20,118 nt of DNA from NCBI GenBank assembly GCA_038145075.1, contig JAYQOY010000028.1, positions 1 through 20,118 on the forward strand, given 5' to 3'. The notes beneath the pieces are model-generated. The model did no database searches and was not told where the DNA came from. It worked only from the letters and a program-made list of their open reading frames with translations. The first letter of the stretch is position 1; each line of letters starts with the position of its first letter. Shown piece by piece: positions 7,460-15,500 of this stretch. A program made the translations under genes and the position numbers. This stretch comes from TMED14 sp038145075 (GTDB taxonomy: Bacteria > Bacteroidota > Bacteroidia > Flavobacteriales > Schleiferiaceae).

Positions 7460-7780
7460 TTAAAATTCAAATACCGCCTGACCTTCAAACAACAAGATGA
7501 AGGTGAGGTAGGGAATCAAAATGAGAACGGGCAAGTAAATGGCCTTCTGAAGGCTGCCCAATTCGTATTTGAGGTGCATAAAGTATTGAACGATGTAGGC
7601 CGCCTTGACAAGAGTCAAGCCGATGAACACCAAATTCAATAGAGAGGTGCCGGCTACGGAAGCCAACATGAATTCAGGCTTAAGGATGCCCAGAACAACT
7701 TCTACCGTTGTGATGACCAAAAGGATCCAAAAGATCTTCCAAATCCAACCGGTTCCTGAGGGGGATGCGTGATCTGCCAT
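7460..7780 (-). CDS. Cytochrome c oxidase subunit IV family protein (prokaryotic COX4)
   Basis: This is a 106-residue membrane protein with three hydrophobic helices (about 13-33, 42-62 and 79-99). The stretch LVKAAYIVQYFMHLKYE (57-73) between helices 2 and 3 is the recognisable signature of prokaryotic COX4/CyoD-like small subunits. The start is the ATG at 7780, giving MADHASPSGTGW; the open frame reaches 17 residues further upstream but would overlap the subunit III stop, and the extension has no family resemblance. It lies 14 bases after the long subunit III gene and 2 bases before SCO1. It probably stabilises the oxidase complex in the inner membrane; no cofactor ligands are expected or seen. 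Confidence 0.92.
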   Translation of the reverse strand: MADHASPSGTGWIWKIFWILLVITTVEVVLGILKPEFMLASVAGTSLLNLVFIGLTLVKAAYIVQYFMHLKYELGSLQKAIYLPVLILIPYLTFILLFEGQAVFEF

Positions 7781-7794
7781 GTTTTCTGAGAGAA

Positions 7795-8706
7795 TTATAC
7801 GAGGTAGAAGAAGGTGAATACAAATACCCAAACCAAGTCAACGAAGTGCCAGTACAAACCGACTTTTTCGACCATGAGGTAGGACTTGCGGCGCTCGTAG
7901 GTGCCGAGCAATACGTTCCAGAAGAGCAACACATTGAGTACCACTCCAGAGAATACGTGGAAACCGTGGAATCCCGTGATAAAGAAGAAGAAATTGGCAA
8001 ACTGCTGTGCGCCGTATTCATTGTGCTCCATGTTGGCACCTTGAATGACTTCGGCACCGTTCAAAGCGGCTAGAGAAGCTTCACGCGTCATGGCAGGGTG
8101 ACCCTTGCCTGGGCTCTGCAAAACAACGTGCTCGTTGGCTTTAAACGCAGCAACAACCTCTTCGGTCGTAAAGGTTTCTTCGTGGTTGGCAGCGTGGCCA
8201 TGCTCCATGCCGTGTACAAGCTGTGACAATGAAAGAACTTCTCCTTCCTCGTTGGCTACTTTCCACACTTCGGTATTTGCCAATTCGATACCGCCCTTAT
8301 CGCCCATGATGAAGTGGTACCACTCCCAGGCTTGAGAACCCACGAAAATGGCGCCGCCCACAATGGTAGCAACCATCCACCAGGCCGTAGCCGTTTTCTT
8401 CAAATGATGCCCAGCATTCACGGCCAAAACCATGGTGACAGAGGACATAATCAAAATGAAGGTCATGAAGGCTACATACAACAGGGGCTGGTCTCCTTCC
8501 AATCCTGGGAAGTGCGTGAATACATCTTCTGCTACGGGCCAAAGGGACTCGTAGCGGAAACGCATGAAGCCGTAGGCTGTCAAGAAACCAGAAAAAGTCA
8601 AGGCGTCAGAAATCAGGAAGAACCACATCATCATTTTGCCGTATTCCGACTGCATGGGTTGGTTGCCTCCTTGAGACCAAACGCTAGTTGAAGCTGAAGT
8701 TGCCAT
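7795..8706 (-). CDS. Cytochrome c oxidase subunit III, long form with an extramembrane insert
   Basis: This is a 303-residue heme-copper oxidase subunit III. Membrane helices lie at about 25-47, 74-96, 108-128, 236-262 and 283-302. Conserved family stretches include MMMWFFLISDALTF (25-38), SQAWEWYHFI (124-133), FFFITGFHGFHVFSG (240-254) and the terminal GLYWHFVDLVWVFVF. Between the third and fourth helices is an unusually long soluble stretch (about 137-228) containing HGMEHGHAANHEE; in common family members this loop is only a few tens of residues. The start is the ATG at 8706 (MATSASTSVW); an upstream extension to 8739 adds nothing recognisable. It lies 35 bases after the short subunit III and 14 bases before subunit IV. 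I do not assign coxC or ctaE because the two paralogues here cannot be told apart by name from sequence. Confidence 0.94.
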   Translation of the reverse strand: MATSASTSVWSQGGNQPMQSEYGKMMMWFFLISDALTFSGFLTAYGFMRFRYESLWPVAEDVFTHFPGLEGDQPLLYVAFMTFILIMSSVTMVLAVNAGHHLKKTATAWWMVATIVGGAIFVGSQAWEWYHFIMGDKGGIELANTEVWKVANEEGEVLSLSQLVHGMEHGHAANHEETFTTEEVVAAFKANEHVVLQSPGKGHPAMTREASLAALNGAEVIQGANMEHNEYGAQQFANFFFFITGFHGFHVFSGVVLNVLLFWNVLLGTYERRKSYLMVEKVGLYWHFVDLVWVFVFTFFYLV

Positions 8707-8741
8707 TCGGTGTATTTCGTCTAAATTACAGAGATGCAAAA

Positions 8742-9302
8742 TTAGCGCAGAAACGCCAAAAACAGGAGTAAATAAATCCAGAGCAAGCCCAAGAAATGCC
8801 AGAATTGCCCCCCAAGGGTGTAGCCTAGGTGATTATCAGACGTATACGCTCCTTTTTGGGCTTTAAAATAGGTGATGCCTAGCACAATTATGCCCGCCAA
8901 AGCGTGCATCCAGTGGAACCAGGTGATGACGTAAAGCCAAGATCCCGCAGGGGTGCTATTGGGGCCTGTGAACCACACATTTCCGTCCGTTAAATGTTTC
9001 CAGCCCATCACTTGAAGCACTACAAAGGCCACGCCTAGGGCTAGCGTAAACAAAAGGTACTGCGTGGCCTTCTTGGCCATCCCTTCTTTCATGGCCTTGC
9101 TGCCCTGCATGAGCAGGAGCGAAGACAGGAGGATGGCCGCCGTGGAGTAGTAAAAGGCATTTGGGAGTTCAATGAGTTGCCACAAATTTTTTGCGTCTAA
9201 GGAACCTTTTGCCACAACGTAGCCAGAGGTCAATCCCGCAAAGGCCATACCGATGCTGGCCATGCCAATCCACAATAGAGGTTTTGCTGTCTTGTTTTCC
9301 AT
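8742..9302 (-). CDS. Heme-copper oxidase subunit III, short form
   Basis: This is a 186-residue subunit III paralogue with five hydrophobic helices (about 10-30, 48-66, 82-100, 123-146 and 165-184). The recognisable parts are YVITWFHWMHALAGIIVLG (124-142) and GGQFWHFLGLLWIYLLLFLA (164-183), the subunit III core. It lacks the long loop of its neighbour. The ATG at 9302 is preferred; a TTG three codons earlier (9311) is possible. It begins 9 bases after ctaB and is followed at 35 bases by the long subunit III. Having two subunit III-type genes in tandem after ctaB is, from memory, common in Bacteroidota. The short one may serve as a structural subunit of the same oxidase, but which complex it joins cannot be told here. 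Confidence 0.92.
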   Translation of the reverse strand: MENKTAKPLLWIGMASIGMAFAGLTSGYVVAKGSLDAKNLWQLIELPNAFYYSTAAILLSSLLLMQGSKAMKEGMAKKATQYLLFTLALGVAFVVLQVMGWKHLTDGNVWFTGPNSTPAGSWLYVITWFHWMHALAGIIVLGITYFKAQKGAYTSDNHLGYTLGGQFWHFLGLLWIYLLLFLAFLR

Positions 9303-9311
9303 GAGATTCAA

Positions 9312-10166
9312 TTATGCCAAATAGTGATTTACCACGTAGGTGATTTGTACCATAGGTAAGTAACGTATGGTGGCGAACATGAGTTTACGCGCCGCCTCAT
9401 CCGATGGGGAGCGGTGGTGCTTCCAGGCCGCCCAAAGGACATCTAAACCGAGCACCAATACTACGAGAGCCGCGGGCCAGCTCAGGGTCAATGCCCCCGT
9501 GATGCCAAACGCCGGAAGCACAGACACGAAGAGCATCCATAGGGTATATACAATGCTTACTTGCGTGGCCGTTCGGTCCTTTTTGCGCGTGGGCAGCAAG
9601 TAGTAGCCCGCCTTCGCGTAGTCGTCATAGCCTACCCATGCAATCGCCCAAAAATGGGGGAATTGCCAAATGAACTGCAGAGCGAACAAGGTCCCGGCCT
9701 CAATGCCAAAATCTCCGGTCACTGCGACCCAACCCAACAAGAAGGGAATGGCCCCGGGAAAAGCCCCAATCAGAACTGCCCAAGGACTATGGGCTTTCAT
9801 AGGTGTGTAGGCGAGGACATAGATCAGTAAACTCAAGAGCCCAAAGGCAGCCGTAGCGACGTTGAGGTAGCCCAGCGCCACCGTACCAGCAACCCCTAGA
9901 CCAAAGGCCCAGAAATAGGCCTCGGACTTCTTCATTCGGCCCGAAGGCAGGGGGCGGTTCTTCGTCCGCTCCATGACGGCATCGCGTTCAATCTCCCAAA
10001 TTTGGTTGAAGGCATTGCTCGATCCCACAATGGCAAAACCACCAAGCGTTAAGAGTAAAAACTCGGATAAGACAAACATTGGAGCCCCGAGTAAGTAGCC
10101 AGCAGCAGCCGAAAAAACGACCGTAAATGCTAGTCTAAACTTTAAAAGGAGGCCTACGTCACGCAT
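9312..10166 (-). CDS. ctaB: Protoheme IX farnesyltransferase (heme o synthase)
   Basis: CtaB (UbiA superfamily, inner membrane) adds a farnesyl group to protoheme to make heme o for terminal oxidases. The 284 residues contain about eight hydrophobic helices and both prenyl-diphosphate motifs. The first is NQIWEIERDAVMERTKNRPL (54-73), the second YDDYAKAGYYLLP (180-192), preceded by IWQFPHFWAIAW. In the first motif the usual leading Asp is Glu (E58, with D62 kept); I recall this substitution as normal in Bacteroidota CtaB, so it is not a sign of decay. The start overlaps the cysQ stop by 8 bases, and the next gene follows at 9 bases. No ctaA (heme a synthase) gene lies next to it in the window. 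Confidence 0.96.
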   Translation of the reverse strand: MRDVGLLLKFRLAFTVVFSAAAGYLLGAPMFVLSEFLLLTLGGFAIVGSSNAFNQIWEIERDAVMERTKNRPLPSGRMKKSEAYFWAFGLGVAGTVALGYLNVATAAFGLLSLLIYVLAYTPMKAHSPWAVLIGAFPGAIPFLLGWVAVTGDFGIEAGTLFALQFIWQFPHFWAIAWVGYDDYAKAGYYLLPTRKKDRTATQVSIVYTLWMLFVSVLPAFGITGALTLSWPAALVVLVLGLDVLWAAWKHHRSPSDEAARKLMFATIRYLPMVQITYVVNHYLA

Positions 10167-11004
10167 GGCCGCAAAGATACGGCGCGGCGCAGACCAAGAA
10201 GTACGGATTTAGGAGGTTTTCCTTGTTGTAAATAACCGGTTTGGACCACGTGGGCATGCCTTCAACGACTTCCACTTGGAACATGTGGCAGCCCGCACCT
10301 AAAGCCACCGCATGGCCGGCCGCCGTATCCCATTCCATGGTAGGCGCAATGCGCGGATAGGCGTGGGCACGCCCCTCGGCTACCAGGCAAATCTTGAGCG
10401 AACTTCCCATGCTCACGCGTTCAATAGCCCCATGCTCGGATTCCCATTTGGCGATGAGGGCCTCGGTTTCAGGGCTTCCATGTGAGCGACTAGCCACTAC
10501 GGTTATAGATTCGGGCAAGCGAGCGGGAAGGCGCATGGCCTGCGCTAGAAGCTCTTCCCAGGATACGCGCTGCATGGATTTATAGGCCCCCATTTCAGGT
10601 CCGCCCACGTAGAGCCAGTTTAGAATGGGGCTGTAGACCACGCCAAACACCGGCTCCTTTCCTTTTACCAAGGCTACGTTAATGGTGAATTCCCCATTGC
10701 CCTTGATAAACTCCTTCGTCCCATCCAATGGATCCACGACCCAGAAATAGTCCCAATCCTTCCGAGTTTCATACTGCGCATGGTGCCCTTCTTCGCTCAA
10801 AACCGGCCAGCCAGATGTGGCCAGAGCCGCGTTCAAGATTTTGTGCGCGCGAAGGTCCGCTTCGGTCACAGGGCTGTTGTCGGACTTGGTTTGAGCCACA
10901 ATGGCTTCACGCTGGTGGTACACTTCTAAAATGGCATCGGCCGCATTGTAAACAGCTTGCAGTAAGACGTTGGGCTCGAGTGGGCTATGGGAAAATGGAG
11001 TCAT
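10159..11004 (-). CDS. cysQ: 3'(2'),5'-bisphosphate nucleotidase CysQ
   Basis: CysQ hydrolyses 3'-phosphoadenosine 5'-phosphate, the by-product of sulfate assimilation and sulfotransfer, to AMP and phosphate. The 281-residue protein shows the inositol monophosphatase superfamily metal sites in order: DNSPVTEAD (42-50), VLSEEG (68-73, E71), DPLDGTKEFIKGNGEFTINV (91-110, D91 and D94) and WDTAAGHAV (225-233, D226). The close match to E. coli CysQ, including SMGSSLKICLVAEG, separates it from plain inositol phosphatases. Compared with E. coli it has about 13 extra N-terminal residues; no alternative start codon lies between the ATG and the conserved region, so the ATG stands. It overlaps ctaB by 8 bases, making it the apparent first gene of the oxidase accessory unit, an odd partner for it. 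A strong terminator ends only 11 bases upstream of the ATG. Confidence 0.95.
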   Translation of the reverse strand: MTPFSHSPLEPNVLLQAVYNAADAILEVYHQREAIVAQTKSDNSPVTEADLRAHKILNAALATSGWPVLSEEGHHAQYETRKDWDYFWVVDPLDGTKEFIKGNGEFTINVALVKGKEPVFGVVYSPILNWLYVGGPEMGAYKSMQRVSWEELLAQAMRLPARLPESITVVASRSHGSPETEALIAKWESEHGAIERVSMGSSLKICLVAEGRAHAYPRIAPTMEWDTAAGHAVALGAGCHMFQVEVVEGMPTWSKPVIYNKENLLNPYFLVCAAPYLCGHA

Positions 11005-11015
11005 GAGAAAGGAAT

Positions 11016-11043
11016 AAAAAAAGCCCCGGAGGCCGGGGCTTTT
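11016..11043 (-). terminator. Rho-independent terminator after tonB
   Basis: There is a perfect 11-bp inverted repeat, AAAAGCCCCGG (11019-11029) and CCGGGGCTTTT (11033-11043), with a 3-base loop. Read on the minus strand it ends in a run of seven T (11022-11016). It lies 29 bases after the tonB stop and clearly ends the ruvA-sprA-gcvH-vanZ-tonB unit. It also lies only 11 bases before the cysQ start codon, so it could also control read-through into cysQ. Confidence 0.93.
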
Positions 11044-11072
11044 AAACGTTTAATCGCACAAATCAGCAGTAC

Positions 11073-11777
11073 TTATTGCAACTTGGCGTTGATAGGCAGA
11101 GAGTAGCGCATGCGCACAGAACGACCGCCCACTTTCGCAGGGATCATTTTTGGCAGCTTCTTCACCACGCGCACAGACTCGTCGTCCAACAACTTGTCTA
11201 CGCCGCGCTCGATGACGATGTCACTCACCTTGCCGTCTTTTTCGATAATAAAGGAAACCCAAACCTTGCCTTGGATGCCCATTTGCTTCGCCATCTCGGG
11301 GAATTCAAATTCCTTGCCGACAAACTGACGAATCTTAATGTTGAAGCAGTTGAAGCGCTCATCTTCCGTAGCGAGGTCCTCACAACCGGGGAAGATGGGC
11401 TTGTTTTCTACGTTCACAAAGTTGAAGACCTCGTCCTGGTTGACGTCTACTTCAAGAAGCTCAAACATGTCGTCGTTGTCGATTTCCGTTGACTCCATAG
11501 TCAATTCATCGATGTCCACCTTTTCGTCATCTACGATGTTCAATACCTCGGGGGGTGCGGGGGGAGGAGGGGGAGGTGGTGGCGTGTTGCGCTGAGTAAC
11601 AAGTACTTCTTCGTCATCAATCACCATATCCATATCACCCAATGAACCGGGACCGTCTTTGTAGGTCTTCCATTCAAAGGCCGTCCAAACGCTCGCCAAA
11701 GCCAGCACGAGACCGATCTGCAAGAAGAGGCCCTTCTTGTTCTCCAAGTCGGCAATAAAGGATTTACGGTTTTGCAT
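11073..11777 (-). CDS. Energy transducer TonB
   Basis: TonB passes the energy of the inner-membrane proton gradient to outer-membrane TonB-dependent transporters. This 234-residue protein has a cytosolic N-terminus (MQNRKSFIADLENKKG), one membrane helix (about 17-35), a periplasmic proline tract (66-76, eight consecutive Pro, then A, then two more), an acidic linker (about 78-125) and the TonB C-terminal domain (about 157-233, with GIQGKVWVSFIIEKDGKVSD and the final MRYSLPI). The pair of cysteines C132 and C144 before the domain resembles what I know of Bacteroidota TonB proteins. The start is the ATG at 11777, 10 bases after the vanZ-like stop; the longer open frame upstream overlaps that gene. 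The gene is followed by the intrinsic terminator. The proline codons create G-runs on the opposite strand (11550-11573). ExbB and ExbD are not in the window. Confidence 0.94.
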   Translation of the reverse strand: MQNRKSFIADLENKKGLFLQIGLVLALASVWTAFEWKTYKDGPGSLGDMDMVIDDEEVLVTQRNTPPPPPPPPAPPEVLNIVDDEKVDIDELTMESTEIDNDDMFELLEVDVNQDEVFNFVNVENKPIFPGCEDLATEDERFNCFNIKIRQFVGKEFEFPEMAKQMGIQGKVWVSFIIEKDGKVSDIVIERGVDKLLDDESVRVVKKLPKMIPAKVGGRSVRMRYSLPINAKLQ

Positions 11778-11787
11778 GTGGCAAATT

Positions 11788-12168
11788 TTACGGGTTAAAG
11801 ATACGCTTCCCAATTCGTAGCGCAAGAAGCATTCCAAAAATTAAACCTGCGGTGTTTGCACCCATGTCCGAATAGCTAAAATGACGCCCTACCGCAACTA
11901 TGGGCTGAAGCATCTCCAAACCGACCCCCAGCACAAAACTCACGAGAGCAGGCTTCCAAGGACCGCGCGGCGAGCGCGAACCCATGGTCAACAGAAAAGC
12001 AGCCACCCCATAGGCCACAAAGTGCAGGACGAGGTCCTTGATGGAGACAAAGAGCTTGGGCAGCCGATCCGGGGACAGCAGGCTAAAGTAGATGACCACC
12101 GCACACCACAGGGCGCCGGCACTCAGCCAAAACCAGCGGGGTATGTTAGGCACCGATGAGCGCCGCAT
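11788..12168 (-). CDS. VanZ family membrane protein
   Basis: This is a 126-residue membrane protein with four hydrophobic segments (about 12-30, 45-63, 72-92 and 100-118). The VanZ-like signature is seen in the last half: GVGLEMLQPIVAVGRHFSYS followed by DMGANTAGLIFG, with E85, Q88, R95, D101 and N105. VanZ gives low-level teicoplanin resistance in enterococci, but this broad family has mostly unknown roles, so resistance should not be inferred here. The ATG lies inside the end of gcvH (23-base overlap), and tonB begins 10 bases after the stop, so it belongs to the sprA-gcvH-tonB unit. From memory, a short VanZ-like gene after gcvH is a recurring neighbour of sprA in flavobacteria. Confidence 0.9.
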   Translation of the reverse strand: MRRSSVPNIPRWFWLSAGALWCAVVIYFSLLSPDRLPKLFVSIKDLVLHFVAYGVAAFLLTMGSRSPRGPWKPALVSFVLGVGLEMLQPIVAVGRHFSYSDMGANTAGLIFGMLLALRIGKRIFNP

Positions 12169-12526
12169 ACGCTTCGGCGTCCATCAACTGATCCGCTTGA
12201 GAAGCGTCATTTACCTTGATTTTCACCATCCAGCCGGCACCGTAGGGGTCGCTGTTAACCGCCTCTGGATTGCCATCGAGGTCGGCGTTCACCTCCACCA
12301 CTTCACCAGCGATGGGCAAGTAAAGATCGCTCACCGTTTTCACGGCTTCCACAGAACCAAAAACCTCTTCTGCATCCAAGGTCTCCCCTTCCGTGGGGAT
12401 GTCCACAAATACGATATCGCCCAATTCGCCTTGCGCAAAATCGGTAATGCCGATGTAGGCGTGGTCGCCTTCAATGCGAATCCACTCGTGGTCTTTAGAA
12501 TAGCGGAGGTCAGCAGGAACGTTCAT
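12146..12526 (-). CDS. gcvH: Glycine cleavage system H protein
   Basis: GcvH is the lipoyl-carrying shuttle of the glycine cleavage system, moving the aminomethyl group between the P, T and L proteins. The 126-residue length is typical. The start MNVPADLRYSKDHEWI is the family opening, and the lipoylated lysine is K63 in GSVEAVKTVSDLYLP (57-71). The C-terminal half has the expected NSDPYGAGWMVKIK. It lies 36 bases after sprA and overlaps the vanZ-like gene by 23 bases. The P and T genes are not nearby, so it is encoded apart from its partners; this placement next to sprA is, from memory, common in flavobacteria. All key residues are present. Confidence 0.97.
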   Translation of the reverse strand: MNVPADLRYSKDHEWIRIEGDHAYIGITDFAQGELGDIVFVDIPTEGETLDAEEVFGSVEAVKTVSDLYLPIAGEVVEVNADLDGNPEAVNSDPYGAGWMVKIKVNDASQADQLMDAEAYAALIGA

Positions 12527-12562
12527 GATCTGAAATATTAGGCCTCAAAGATAGGGCGAGGG

Positions 12563-15500
12563 TTAGTTTCCGAGGTTAAGTCGGAAGGCAATTCCACTCT
12601 GCCATTGGTTGGTCGGAAAGGCCATGGAGGTTTTGAATTCCGAAATCGTCTGATCGTAGTAGAACTGCGCGGCCAAACGTCGGCTCAAACGGTAGTCCGC
12701 GGTGAACTTGATGGTGGTGCGCTTTTGGCCCGCGGTCGGCTGGTTGAAGCCTTCCAAAATGCGGCGAATCACCGTTTGGTTGTCCGCCAAACGCAGGTCC
12801 AGCTTCAACTCCAAATTGGATTTGATGTTGTTGCGCGTGCCGGCCTCGTCGACAATGGTGAACTGCACATCGCGGATGATGTAGCCCACGCCAATGGTGA
12901 CGTCCGTGGATTTGCTCTCCGTGATTTGGTTGTTGGCCATGCTCAAGGCTACTTGGCGCTGCTTGCCTACTTCAAACTTGAAGGAGGTGTTGGTGCGCGT
13001 TCGGATATCCACACCCACCAACGGCGAGAAGGACTCCGACATGGACACCTGCCCGACTTGATTTTCGGAGAGGATATCCAAGTTGGCATTGCGCGGGTAA
13101 AGCATCGTGGGATCGTCCTGCAAGCGTTGCGAACGCAGCATATTGGTCTGAATGCCCTGCACGGTCAAGTTGTTCGCATAGGCGTGGTTCAGCGAGAAGG
13201 CCGTAAAGATTTTCCGCATCGGCTTCAAGCGCATCAAACCGGTGTAGTTGATCGTCCAGTTGGGCATCGGGGCAATGCCGGCCAGGTCGTTGATGGCCCA
13301 AGTGTTCGCATCGCCCATTCCGTACGTGGACAAGAAGCTGTTCAGCAGCACATCGGTTTGAAGGACCGAATACCCATCAAAGCCGTAGCGCGAGGAGTCT
13401 GGGAAGTCGTAGAAGTCCTTCGCATAGGTAGGATCGCTGGCTGCCTGCGCGGAGGCCAGGCGGTCCGAAATCACCAAGCGGTTCTGCAAGAATTTGCTAT
13501 ACACATCGCTGTTGTAGTCCGGCGCAACACTGGATTCAAACGCCGAATTCCACGCCAACCAACTCGTGGTAAAGGTCTGCTGGTTTTGCGGGCTAAAGGC
13601 ATGGAAGCCCTGCGGGAACAAGCTGTCGCGACCCAAGCCCGTGCTGTAGCGGTAGGTACTGCTCTGTTGACTGCCAAAGGTCTGGTTGGCCGTCACGGTG
13701 ATGCGGAAATCTGTCAAGGGCTCCAACTGTGCGCGACCGTTCACCGTGCGCGTCACCGTGCGCATCATGCGGTTGGGCTGGTTGGGGTTCTTGATGAGCC
13801 AATCGTTGGCAGCCGCCAAAGGGCCGATGTCCACAGGCAAGCCCGCGATCATTGCCCAGCCCGGCGCCAAGCCCTTGGCGGGATTCAAGCCCGAATACTG
13901 CGGCGTAGGCGTGAAGCCCGGCAGTAGCGTACCCGTGTTCAAGCTTCCGGATACATTGATGCTCTTGACCATGGTAGCAAAATCCACCACGCCAATCAAG
14001 ATCTGCTTCCCTACTCCGTTTTGGCTGTCTTCCTCCTTGGCGTCTTTGGTAGCGGAGGCGCCGCGGCCCTGGGGGCTGCGCGCCGGAGCGGCTGCGCCGC
14101 CGCGCGAGCGGCCGGCGCCCTGCTTCAATTTCTTGTACCAGGGGAACTTGTTGTAGAAGGTGGCAAAGTTCAAGTTGGCCGTAGCATTCCACTTGCCCGA
14201 GTTCTCGATGGTATTGCCGTAGTTGAGGCTGTCAATTTGCTGCATCAACGCCAACAGCGAGTTGGTGCTCCAGTCGTAGTCCGCGGTGTAACGCAGCTGC
14301 ACTTGGGCAAAGTCCATGTAGGGCAGCTTGTTGATGGGCACGTTCCACGAGGTATTGATGGTGTGGTGGTAGGTCACGGGGCGGCCACCGGCTTGAATGC
14401 CTTGAAGTAGGAAGGTCTTCACGGAGTCCACGGTGTTGGGTCCGGGGAGTTCGTCGACGCGGACGCGCATTCGGGCCGTGTAATCAAATTTCAAGCCCTT
14501 GCTCAAGTCCCAAATCACGTTGTAGTTGCGGTCCATCGTGAAGTTCTTGCTGAAGGTCATCGGCAGCTGGAACTTGGGGTTGTCCACGTTGCGCATTTGC
14601 ATGATTTGCAGGGTGCGGTTGACTTCCGCACGTGCCGAAACGCGGGACGGCGTCAGGTTGAGGTTGAAGTCTTTGATCAAGCCCAAATTTTTGTTCTTGA
14701 TCTTCTTGAAGGGCTGAATGTTGAAGGGCGTCGTTTGGAAGACGTAGGCCAGGCTTCCCTTGTACTCTTGGAAATTGTCCACGAGGGTGTTGGCATCGCG
14801 CTTGAGGACCTCGTTGAAGGCATAGGATGCGGTCCAATTGGCGAGGTCAAAGGGGGTCGGGCCCATGCCCTTTCCGCCACCACCGCCACCGCCGCCCAAG
14901 CGGCTCTCGCCGGGACGTCCTTCGCCGCCTGGTAGCCCGGGGCCGCCGCCTTTGCCGCCGCCTCCAAAGCTGCCGCCGGGGCCTGCCCCGCGGCCACCGC
15001 CACCGCCGCCGCCGCGCTCAAAGCGCACATTGGTGAAATTGAAACCGCGGCGCTGGGTGAAGTCCGACACCATGGAGCGGAGCGAATCGCGTTCGCCCGC
15101 CGTGGGCAGGTTGCTGAGGGCACGTCCCATTTCGATGTCCGGGTTGAGCGGATTAAACATGGGCGTCTTCCAGTCTTGGGCGTGGTTGATGAAGAAGGGA
15201 AGCTTGAGGCGCGTTTGGAAGGGCAGGAATTTGGTCAGTTCCAAATTGGTCTGCAAATCATAGGTCGCGGAGGAGAACTTGTTGCGCTCCATCGGATTCA
15301 TTTCGAGCGAGCCAAATCCCACCGTCGAATAGGTCGTGCTCAAGGCCACTTGCCCGAGGTCCGCAAGCGTGGCGGTACTGCGGGCGAGGGCCGCCATGCC
15401 GCCCCGGTTGTCGAAGTCCGTCATGCGGAGCTCATTGACCCAGATTTCGGCACATTTGTCCAGACCGTCGTCTGCGCTGGCCGAGCTGCGCTTTTTGGGG

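Noticed and set aside
9975..10007. Glu in place of the first Asp in the CtaB prenyl-binding motif, considered as a sign of inactivation
   Set aside because: The remaining motif residues and the second motif are intact, and I recall Glu at this position as common in Bacteroidota CtaB.
11788..12168. VanZ-like gene considered as an antibiotic-resistance determinant
   Set aside because: Only the broad family signature is present, there are no other van genes, and the context is the sprA housekeeping unit.
12605..13927. 440-residue open frame on the plus strand opposite sprA, with others at 15176-16129 and 18620-19675
   Set aside because: These are antisense shadows of sprA. They have no recognisable domains, an odd composition rich in Arg, His and Gly, and arise because the codon use of sprA leaves few stops on the other strand.
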